Source: Nymphaea colorata (lineage: Eukaryota; Streptophyta; Magnoliopsida; Nymphaeales; Nymphaeaceae). From it: 64,000 nt of DNA. Of this stretch, positions 11,925 to 21,935 are shown one piece after another. The notes under the pieces are model-generated. The model did not search any database and was not told the DNA's origin. It saw only the letters and a program-made list of their open reading frames with translations. Each line of letters opens with the position of its first letter. Positions within the stretch are counted from its first letter, which is position 1. The stretch lies in the NCBI RefSeq assembly GCF_008831285.2, contig NC_045146.1, positions 14,811,149 through 14,875,148 on the forward strand, written 5' to 3'. The position numbers and the translations under genes were made by a program.

Positions 11925-12129
11925 ACTCATTTCACTCGAATTAGAAACTAACGACCTACTAAGCACGAGTCTGACATGAAACTAATTCAACTCGAATTAG
12001 AAACTGGACACCTACTAAGCACGAGTCTGACATGAAACTAATTCAACTCGAATTAGAAACTGGCCACCTACTAAGCACGAGCCTGACATGAAACTAATTC
12101 AACTAGAATTAGAAACTAGCCACCTACCA
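11925..12129. repeat. 56-bp minisatellite, about 3.7 copies
   Basis: The repeated unit contains TCGAATTAGAAACT, then CCTACTAAGCACGAG, then CTGACATGAAACTAATTCAA. The period is exactly 56 bases between the two central copies, and the copies differ by only a few substitutions. It lies in sequence absent from the left duplicated copy. Confidence 0.92.
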
Positions 12130-13469
12130 GTATCATACTCAAGCCGATACTGCATCAAACTCTTTGTTTCGTAAGAAAAAAGAGTATTTCATCCGACTGC
12201 CCATAAATAGGGTGGAAGCTCCCGTGCTTTTCCCCATTCTCCCAAGGAATTCAGTGCTTTAAGGTGACATGACTTTCACACTATGCTTTAATTTGCAATA
12301 AAAAACTGGTTGCCCCCTCCCCTTTACGCCAACTCCATTGTACATCATCGACTTTGGGTGTCAAAAAAAACCTTTGACTTAAACATTGAAGGTGGGCCAG
12401 AAAATGAAATTTCCTTATGATAAGTTGTGATCGTGACATGAATTTATGGTAAATCTTAATTCCGGTTATTTTACATCCTTTTAGATTTCGTTTGGTTTTT
12501 TTTTTTTTGGTGGAATGCAATATTTTCAGTTCCTTTAGAAAACCTTTGTTTTGATCAAGCTCTAAGTTGGTTGTCTTATTCCTTTCATCATCCATAGAAC
12601 TTGAAGCGCGTCATAGACGAATTCATTTTTTTTCAAAAAATTTTCGTGAATAACAACGCAAACCTGACTTGTTTACAACAAAAAATTCGGTCTTAGAACA
12701 GATCATGCTTCTAACAACCTTTGTTCAAGAATTTGAACCGAAGAAATATAAAGAAACCCATCCGCAACCATATTCGATTCGATTAACTGAAATCAAGGAG
12801 TATGATCAACTTTCCGCAATGATCTAAACTGATAAGTTATGCAAAAATGTTTTGGCAACAGTAAAACTATCTTATTGTCCATGAACCTGCCCTAAAAAAA
12901 TAAGGTAAATTTTATAGAAAGTTATAACAATCGTTCTATGAATCTGCTACATTTTTTATTTTTTTGGGATAAATTCATGAGAGAGTAAAACAATATGTTA
13001 CTATTGCAAAACGTCCTCAAGTGTCCTTTATATATTTTCGTTTTATAGCATAAAAGTAGAAAGGATAAACATAGGTACAAGAAGATAAGAAGGAAAAGCA
13101 ATCTAAAACACAATGTTATTAGTTGCAACCAGCACAGGAAGGAAAAAAAATCCTTTCTTTTCAAATGTGTGCAAGATGTTGTTAGCTGTAAGCAGCCCAA
13201 GAAGGAGATAATCCTTTCTTCTCGAATGTGTACAGGAACTCTATAAAGAAATAATAGATTGATCTCACTGGGTTGTTAGTTTCTCCTTGACGAAGAAACA
13301 TGTGAGATTCTTCTGGTGGAGGCAGGCACAATCGTGCCTAACGACATAAATCATGTGTCTCTTTTTCTGTTTGGCAGGAATGCTACTTCTCTATACTGCA
13401 AACACTTGATGCACAATACTCTAATTAACATTTGTATCACTTCCTATCCAAGTCCCAAAATAGCAGTAC

Positions 13470-13610
13470 ACTAAGGCTGGGCGTCGGGTTGGGTACCTGG
13501 CCCGACTCTGGCCCAGGCTTGAACCCGAAAAAATGGCACCAAGCCGACTTGATAACTTCGGACTCGGTCCCCAAAAATGGCACCGAGCCGGCCTGGGTGG
13601 GCTCGATTGA
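13470..13610. repeat. GC-rich dispersed repeat relic
   Basis: Starts near GGCTGGGCGTCGGGTTGG and continues with CCCGACTCTGGCCC. The phrase AAAAATGGCACC followed by AAGCCG or GAGCCG occurs twice, about 47 bases apart. Its GC content is far above the surroundings, and GGGCGTCGGG/GGCCCGA phrases are common in short plant DNA-transposon derivatives. Ends were not resolved. Confidence 0.45.
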
Positions 13611-16600
13611 TTTTCCACCATGATAAAGGCATTAATCAATTCAAGTTTTGGTGGCCCTTATTCATTGTGTTCAGAGCGAGATCGGATCAGACGAATTATT
13701 AAGTCTTGTTGCAGGAGCTATGCTTAAAATTAGTAGATTCAAAGTCTGATGTGACCACCAGATTTAAGGGAAACAATCAGCTCCTTAAATAAGTTATCTA
13801 ATTAGAAGTTGATGATCCATAAATTAGCAATAGCAAGGGTGACAAGTCTCCGAAGGGGTTGGCACGACCGATAGGGTGGGATTGATTGGCAGTCAGTTTT
13901 CATTCCAAATCTTTGGAGCGTCAATCATCTATGTTACAAAAAGGAGACCACCAACACCAGGTTGGCAAAATGTCTGGTTGAAGTGCGGCAAAGGTGGCAC
14001 CCCGAGGCACCAAAACTAGATCTTGCGTCTTAGGGAAACACGAGGGGTTTGGTGGGGGCTTCCCGCCCACCTAGAATAGCAAGGTTGACAAACTACATGT
14101 CTCATGTATCTCTTCTGTAAGCATCATCCATCAGCAGAGAGAATGACATGGGCCTCGTGGTTCTTCACAATTCTCTCACTTACCCAGAATCATCGAACCT
14201 AGGTGCCCCCATACGTAGGCACCTAAGTTGACAGAAGTAAAGAGTCCTATGCATTTCATGGCACATTAATCTCACGGGTTTCTTATATGTAGTATGCTTC
14301 CTGTTTTTGAAAACCAAGACTCCTTCATGTTTTACTTTCATACAACTTGGTTTTGATTTACAGATTCTACAGTGGTAATTAACTAAAAATCGATTTTAAA
14401 CTGAATACTGATGAGTACATCGGTTAACATTAAAAGTATCCCTAACTTTGCACTATGTTCACTAAAAATTCATTTAAGGATTCTGACATTGGAGCAGTAG
14501 CCAACTCAACATCTAATTTACCAACGTGGAAACAGCGAGGTCCTACCAAATTTTTTGTAGCAGAGCGCTTACAGAGCTGACTTCTATTTTTCAGACCCTG
14601 TCTCTCTCAAATCTGGCTTTTTTTTTATACCACCAAATCTCTACAGGTAGTCTGAAATCTAAAGTGCCCGTTCACCAAGCATTCATAGAAGCAAAAACTA
14701 TGAAATTTCTTAAATTCCTACACAAAAGTCTGCCTTTGTTGGATACACAAACTGCAAAGCAGTCACAGATGTCAGCCCTGTTTCCTGGCTTCTCTGTCAT
14801 GACCCTGATAAAATCCATACTCGCAGATTTTTAAGCAAGTATCCAAACATGTCAGAAACAACTTTCAAAATTTCAACGTCGTTGACCTTGAAACAAAATT
14901 ATGAAATTCAAAACTTGTTCCAATTGGTGACAGAGGACTTACCTTCACGTCCTGTACTTCTGACCCACCATGGCCATCACAGAAAAGGCCCACCCAGAAT
15001 CTTTTTACAAAGGATACCTACAATTTTTAACTTTATAATCAGAACTAACCATGATTAACTCCATTTACCTTCGAAGCAGACATGCATTTTCTTCTCTGTC
15101 ACTCCTTTCATTTAAAAGACGGTTCAGACCAAGGAACTGTTGCAATCTTCTATATTTCAGCCTTTTTCACAGCAGAACAAGAAAAAGCTAACGTGATTTC
15201 TTATTTCGACTTAGACCTTCTTTCTATAGATTTAAGATAAAAACAAGAATCATACACAAAATATTTCTGCTCAGGGGATGATGCATATTCCTTCACTCTT
15301 ACTGTTGCTCGCATCTATGAAGTCACGGTGCACAACAGAGGTTCGTTCCTGCTCTCTATGTATTGAACCCTCTTACTGCCAGCACAGAAAGAGTTCAGAG
15401 CCCACAACCTCCATTCCGAGATGAGACACGTACTATACTCCACTTGAAATCTTAGTTCAAAGTGTATATGGAGAACACTGAACATGAGCTCCGCACCCCA
15501 TCCAGAAATGGAGGCACTTCAGCACCAGGATGCTCAGTACATGAAGGCCAGAGAAGTTGCAGCAGCAAGGAGAAGAGAAAATTGGCACAACCTACAAATT
15601 GTGTTTCAGCTTTATGAACTATTATTCAACCTCTATTGGGTTGGTTCCAAGGTGCTGATTTTTCCAGAGTCTATGACCGTTCTTGTTTGGCCTAGGTGTG
15701 CTGTTGCCTTCTGTAGCCAATAGAGCAAGCAGATTCAAACATGGGCAGGCATGCTTGATTTTTATACAGTGGAACCCCCATCTTCCAAGAACGGGCAAAT
15801 GGCAATGGCCTCAAACCCTGCTGATCAATGCCGAGCTAGCAGTACAATTTTAATGGTTTCTGTTGCGAAAAATGCATGCTGTGCAGGCAATTTGCCAAAT
15901 CGTAACATGCATGTTTCGTATGCTAAGAGCATTAATAGATGTATACTGGACAGGGTTGTGTCTGTTCCATGTTAATTGTTCTACCTCTCTTACCAATCCA
16001 CTGAAATTTTTTGTAAACTGCATTGCATGTATATCACATTCAGAAGTGTAATCTTTCAAATAATGATCAGAGAAATGGTAGTGTCCAGTGTGCAGTTTTC
16101 GTGGGACTTTTTTTGTACCAAATGATCTGTCTGGAGATTTTTGTACATCATGTGGCAGACCCTTCGGTAATTTAAGCTGCCAAGGACATAAAAAGACTGC
16201 TCATCCGTTGGTCCTTTTCACTTGTCGACAGCAACAATTAATTCAGTAAATTGATGCGTTTACTCTTTCAAGTGTTTTGTGGAGATGAAGATTCCCGGAA
16301 CCTCTGGTCGGCAGAAAAAAGTGGATTGAAGAACATGGTGTCTAAGGAAGAATTTAGAAGGAAGCAAATTCGGCAATCCGTATATAGCGTTTCCACAGAG
16401 AACCCTGTTCCTGTGGAAAATTTGTAAGTGCTAGATGCAACTCGAAGCAACTTCTCCTAATGAATTGTCATGAAGCTACTGAAACTACGGTGTAAAGAGA
16501 ATCATGCGTTTTATCATGACTTGGAAATCAAGAATTTCATGGTTTGATTTAATGGGTCATATCATAAGTAGGAAATTCTACTTGAAGAATGCAATGTTCC

Positions 16601-19047
16601 TTCATCAATCTCAGTGTCCTCAGTGCTTTCACGCAGAAATTAAATTTTTCCAATGCTCAGAACGCAATATCCATTTTTCAAAACAAAAAAAGATATTCTA
16701 AACTCAGCTACAATATGACATATGTAAGTCTTCTTGGCACAAACATGTTTTTTGAATGCATCAATTGTTTATTTTAACTCAAACAGTGATATAATTTTTA
16801 ATGTCCATTCTTCTTGAGCATGAAAACCACATCCGTATAGTTAGTATTGTAAGAGACGAGTTGTGGGTACAAAAGAATCCCACATATTATACATTACGTT
16901 CGGGCCAATGATAGAATTAAATGTAGTTATAAAACAAAAACTCTTGTGTTCTTTAATGGTTTCATATGCCCGTGTCTTCAGGAAGAATTTTATGGTATTG
17001 CCTACAAAACGAAGCCCGAACACTGGGCTCTGCTAATGGTGGCACGGCCAGTTCTCTTGAAAAGAGAAAGATTCTCTTCATATTGATGCCTCAATTGATT
17101 TGGTCTCATTCAATTCCCTGTAATGGTCTTAAACTTTCTTCTGCAGTTTGCAGATTCGCTGTAAATCCACTTGACTTGAAAATTGTGCTTCCACAAGAAT
17201 TATACTAATTCAGGTTCAATATTGACCCGAAGACCTACCATGTGATCTAGTTTATCAACCAAAATGTTCTTAAGATAATTGCAATTTCATATATGTTTTG
17301 AACAAGTTTACGGAAGCTGAGTTCATCTCAACTTGTTTAACTAAACGAGTTTATCTTTTGACTCGAGCTCGACTTGTTTATTCAAGTCAGGCTGGTGAAA
17401 ATTCAACATTCAAAGTGATGTGGCGGGATATACATTTTGACAAAGATAGGGGCAATCTGATCGCGTTTCTTTTAAATTTAAAAAGTATATCTACTGAAGC
17501 GTGTCGTTTCTTGTTAAATTAACCACGAAAACAGTACATGCATGGCTAGATTGAGCGTAAACAACAAAATAGTGAGACTCTAGAGCCTAGAAACGTCTGC
17601 TGCACTTAGGCTTTCGGCTTGCCTGCTTCCCTGGATCCCAACCGCCCAATCGTTGTAGGTTTCTTCTATTAATTCATTGCTACCCAAGAGCAGCAGGCAA
17701 CGTCATCCAGTCAAAGCATTAGGTGTGATATATATATATATATATGTTAAAGGACACAGTCTTGACATATATTTGTGATTATAGTTAGGATAACAGTGTC
17801 ACTGTTTATTGGGTTGGAACAATGTTTTGAGTGTCCGATAAACTTATTTTAATCTTTACAGCAAAACAATTTGCAGAACCACTTGGAAAGCCATATGTGA
17901 TTTTCTTCTCATGTATGTATTCATCCTATAAAATAAATTGCTTTTGTAAACACGTTTCATCCAGTAGTAACAAGATTAACACATTTTTTAATGTGTAGAA
18001 GCAATATAAAGTGAGCGTGACAATTTTATTTTACACCATGTTCGACAAATTAAAATAAAAGCAAGCTTTGACTATGGTAAATTAGAATTTAAAAATAGCG
18101 GTAATGTTTTTTTTTTGGTTCCTCGAACAGAAAACCAGCCCTGAAGATGACAAACTATGCGGAGATTAAAAAAGAAGAAAAATTCATGGCGGTCAATGTC
18201 AAGTCGTGAGGCGCGGAATCTATGTTTTGTCAGGTATTGATCGCTGAGGCCTCGTGGCTCACTCCTCCTCCTCCTCCTCCTCGATGGAGAAGCGACGGGC
18301 CCCTTCGCCCCTCTCTCTTGGACCATTCGATGCGGACAGATCGGGTTAAATTCAGCACAGCCTCAGTACCGACTCTTCGCCCCGCTGGAGAGCAATGCCG
18401 CGACCGATGCCTCTGCTGTCAGAGATGCAACAATTCAGAGCTACAGGAAGACGACAGCCTACCCACAATTCTTTACTCCTTCCTTCTAATTTCAGCATTT
18501 AATTTTGTGTTCCTCTCCTGGTTGATTTTCACTTCATTTATTGTTGTTTGCCAACACCGAAATCCGCCTGAATCTGTTCTTCTCTTCCCCCCACAGGAAG
18601 GAGTTTGGGGAACACAAACACACAAGCCTGTACTCGCTTTTTTTTCTTCCTGTGTCTTCTTCTTCCTTTTTCCGCCGCTCCCCATGACCCCCTCCACTGT
18701 GCGGAACCCTTCCGCCTCGTGGCTTTTGGTGCCACCAAGATTCGTCTGCATCCCCATTTCTGCCTCTTGACCTTCACTTCGTTTCATGCCTTTGGGGTCC
18801 GGGTCAGAATGTAAAAATAGCTCTAGAGAAAGTCGAGAATCATTTTCCTCTCTGCCATGAACGCTGCCTACTTAGCTGGTCTCCTGCCTTGCAATTTCTT
18901 GATCAACTAGCTAGTGGCAGAAGCAATTTTGAAGGAAAAATCTCTCTCTCTCTCTCTCTAAAAATTACAGAGCAGTAAAGCAATTAAGTGAAGTACAGTG
19001 GTTACTAAGTAGCTTCTGTAACAGGCCAATGCATGTGACTCCATCTC

Positions 19048-19048
<1 letters not shown>

Positions 19049-19124
<76 letters not shown>
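19049..19124. repeat. Compound (CT)n-(AT)n microsatellite
   Basis: About 30 bases of CT repeat, then CG, then about 42 bases of AT repeat. Confidence 0.95.
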
Positions 19125-19126
<2 letters not shown>

Positions 19127-20910
19127 TGTCTGGTCTAGTTAGTACCTTAGGTTTGAAACCTACACTAAACTTAGAATCGAATAAAGTTAGGCTGATTGAA
19201 TTTCTTGCTGCATACTTTTATGAAGTTGTCCTCCAAAACAAACATGCGTACCGTTTCACAATTGACGGTACCATGTCCCCTCCCCTTCTGCCCTCGCTGT
19301 TTCTTCCTGTTCATGTCGTTTCAACGTAGGCATGAAGGCATCTTCCCCATGCTTCGACTCGAATGGGATTCAAATCTGCCTTCAGATCCGATGGGCCGCG
19401 CCGTTTAGCTCGGACTGCCAAGTTCTGAAGTAAATTTGCTGGTGTTTTAGAACCAACGAAGCGCAGGTCAACCCACCGCTTTCTGTGTTTCTGCGAGTTC
19501 AGAGATTCAACATTTTCAAATTGCAGAGACGTGTTTCCTTTAAGAAACACGGAAGAAATTTGTATAGTTTATTTTATGCCTTCGAACTTTACCTTTTAAA
19601 CCAAGCAATCTCCAGCGAAAGATTCAGTTATTCCCCAAAAAAAGTAATTGCCCGAAAGCTAAAAGCAGCTGCTGCCGTTGACAGCCGGCCATTACAGCAT
19701 TCCGGCCATATGTATCTCAAATTCTGTCGGTGGAGCGACAAAGAGAGGGTGGTCAAAATTTTCAGGCGGATAGGTCAAAAGCCTATGTGCAAACCAACCA
19801 CTCTGCCCCGAGAGGTCAAAAAAAAAAAAAAACTGCATACAATGTATACACGTATATTAAGTATTAATAAATACATGCAATTTTCAAGATATAACAGTGA
19901 AAAATCATTTAAGAGGGAGCAGAGTAATTGATAAGGAAAGAAACAAGAAGCTTAAAGTGCAAGGGATGAAGGACAGGTGGAGACGATGGTAGGTGGGGGC
20001 TTGTTTTCAAAACTAACCCATTCTCACGTTCAATATAACATCAAAATAGCAAATTTACATTAGAACAAGAATGCACTAAAAGCAAGTCCAAAATTTAAAA
20101 AGGAAAAAAAATAAAGATCACAAAGAACAAAAGAGAGACACGCAAAACATCAATCAACTGGCCTCTTTGTAAACCGGCGATCGAAGCAATCAAAAGAAGA
20201 CAAAACCCATTATGCACAAATCATCAGCACTCCCTTAAGAAGTAGAAAGATTCACAAGGCAGCAGAGAATGGTCATGGATGAGAAAGAAGGCTTCTACCA
20301 AACACTTCAAACATGCTTGGGGAAACCTTAATTCATGGTGACCAAGATTTCGAACAAGAAAAGTCGATACCTATAGCCGGGCCTATGTTTTTATACAATC
20401 CATCTTTATACAACCTTCGAGCTCTCATCCGTATCATGGTAGCCCGGCCTAGTAAACAAGGCAAGCCGTCTTTATACAATTCATCTTTATACAGTCTTGC
20501 AGCAACATAAAGAAAACTTGTTTGAATAAAACTTTTTTTTTTTTCTCATCTTTTCCTCTCTTTTTTTTGTTCTTTCCCTTTTTTAAGGGTGATTTTTAGC
20601 TTTGGGATTGAGCCAAAAACCGTGGAGTGGCGGGAGGGACCCACACACGGATTCAGGACTCCTTTCTTTTACAGGCTTTGCCGGCCTGCTCTTCTACGAA
20701 AGCGTCCTCTCTCTCTTTTCTCCCTCTCCTTCTTTTTAGATTTTATTGAAACGAAAGCACCAAATTTAAACATCAACCATAACGTACAAAAGCATAAACA
20801 GATGAGTCGACCAATAATTACAAAGAGAAAACACGCCATCGCTTCAAAATCTTTTCCCTCCTTCCTTCACACCAAACGCGTGTTACGATTCTTTTCATTT
20901 GTCTGCTCAC

Positions 20911-20930
20911 AGAGAGAGAGAGAGAGAGAG
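20911..20930. promoter_or_regulatory. (GA)n tract abutting the OVATE start codon
   Basis: An uninterrupted GA repeat of 20 bases ends exactly at the ATG at 20931, so the 5' leader of the gene closes with it. GA/CT tracts in plant leaders and promoters can be bound by BASIC PENTACYSTEINE proteins. That role is inferred, not shown. Confidence 0.5.
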
Positions 20931-21935
20931 ATGGGGAAAGGGCTGAAGCTTCGAATCTCTCGAGTCATCCCGTCATTCCTCTCATGCCGTTCGAAGGAAG
21001 CGTATTCGGTGCCGGAAAGTCCGGCTCCGTTGGTGCCCACGCCGGGATTCGGTTCGTCTCCGGCGAGCGACGACTTTATCCCCACCTTCCCCCGAGCCGC
21101 TTCTTTGTCCCCCAAGCAACGGTCCTGCTTTGGGGTCTCCCAATTCAGAGCTGCCGGAGAGCCAAGAGGCAGGCCCGACGTTAAATTCATCCACGACCTA
21201 GACCTGCTCGTCGTGGAGGATGCCGGTTTCCGGTGGAAGAAGGAAGAGAACTGGCACGTCGTCTCTCGCGAAGACCAGACGGTCCGCCGGAAGATCTCCA
21301 TCTCCTTGTCCGACAAGGGCGACGTCTGCCCTCCGGCTTCCCCGGCCTCCCCGCAGAACTCCAGCTTCATGGCCCAGGAGAGAAGGGCGAGGAGCCGGGG
21401 CAGAGGCCAGAGGCGCAAGGCTTCCTCGAGGGCCCAGAGGCGCAGCAACTCGTCGGCTGACTCCGGCTGGTTCAGCAGCGAAGAGGACGAAACAGAGACG
21501 CTCTTCTCCTCCAAAAGCTTCTCCTCCGACTCGTCAGACTTCTTCCAGAACCAACTATTGACAATCCAGGAGTCGCCCTGCGGGATCAAGAGGTCGTCGG
21601 GTAGGCGGAAGCCCGCCAAGCCCCGCCGCGGCACCGCCCGCCCTGCCAGCTCTCCGGCGCTGACGTCCGGTTTCCGGAGGATCCTGCCGTGGGCGTTCGA
21701 CGGGAAGGTGAAGGAGAGCTTCGCCGTAGTGAAGCGGTCGAGGGACCCCTACCATGATTTCATGAAATCAATGATGGAGATGATCACGGAGAAGGAGTTG
21801 TTCGACGCCAGAGACCTGGAGCAGCTCCTCCGTTGCTTCCTCTCCCTGAACGCCCCCCACCACCACGACGTCATCGTTCGCGTCTTCTCCGATGTATGGG
21901 ACGCTCTCTTCTCCAACGCTTCCCCGTTGGAGTAA
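20931..21935 (+). CDS. OFP: OVATE family protein (OFP), transcriptional repressor
   Basis: A plant-specific nuclear repressor. Family members bind KNOX and BELL homeodomain proteins and TRM proteins, and affect organ shape, cell division plane and secondary wall formation. Single exon, 334 aa. The C-terminal OVATE domain spans about residues 260-327: KESFAVVKRSRDPYHDFMKS begins it, followed by an acidic/hydrophobic helix, LLRCFLSLN (299-307) and VIVRVFSDVWDALF. The N-terminus (KLRISRVIPSFLSC) is a conserved OFP feature. The middle is Ser/Arg-rich and disordered, including an RRARSRGRGQRRK basic patch (151-163) that could be a nuclear signal. I chose the ATG at 20931 because it opens the conserved N-terminus. 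The frame stays open for 114 codons upstream, but that part is low-complexity leader. Closest in style to the AtOFP6/7/8 group; the paralogue is not assigned. Confidence 0.95.
   Translation: MGKGLKLRISRVIPSFLSCRSKEAYSVPESPAPLVPTPGFGSSPASDDFIPTFPRAASLSPKQRSCFGVSQFRAAGEPRGRPDVKFIHDLDLLVVEDAGFRWKKEENWHVVSREDQTVRRKISISLSDKGDVCPPASPASPQNSSFMAQERRARSRGRGQRRKASSRAQRRSNSSADSGWFSSEEDETETLFSSKSFSSDSSDFFQNQLLTIQESPCGIKRSSGRRKPAKPRRGTARPASSPALTSGFRRILPWAFDGKVKESFAVVKRSRDPYHDFMKSMMEMITEKELFDARDLEQLLRCFLSLNAPHHHDVIVRVFSDVWDALFSNASPLE

Larger units (their letters stand above)
8148..12805. repeat. Right copy of a direct segmental duplication
   Basis: Matches 3441-6710 in order and orientation. It is longer because of sequence absent from the left copy. 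That includes an hAT-like remnant (9953-10346) and about 1.75 kb between 10710 and 12470, which contains a long inverted-repeat element and a 56-bp minisatellite. It also lacks the left-copy 3560-4500 block. The interleaved gains and losses show considerable divergence since duplication. Confidence 0.8.
12806..20588. other. Noncoding region with repeat relics
   Basis: No gene can be supported. A GC-rich repeat relic occupies about 13470-13610, followed by a block at 13607-13680 that repeats 7897-7970. A frame at 15484-15723 begins with a plausible hydrophilic stretch but matches nothing I recognise. A GC-richer stretch at about 18220-18790 contains a 182-codon frame of low-complexity composition and no recognisable domain. 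A CGAGCTCGA-type repeat fragment lies near 17330-17400. Confidence 0.55.

Noticed and set aside
11925-12129. Regular array considered as a CRISPR-like repeat
   Set aside because: The 56-bp units abut without unique spacers and the context is a plant genome. It is a minisatellite.
15484-15723. 79-codon frame with a hydrophilic start
   Set aside because: No recognised family and no supporting splice structure. It remains a possible fragment but is not supportable.
18222-18787. Overlapping frames of 182 and 104 codons in a GC-richer stretch
   Set aside because: Composition follows CT-rich and poly-T/poly-A tracts, no domain is visible, and both strands are open to a similar extent.
20589-20930. 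In-frame N-terminal extension of the OVATE protein by 114 residues
   Set aside because: The extension is low-complexity leader including the GA repeat. The conserved family N-terminus begins at the ATG at 20931.
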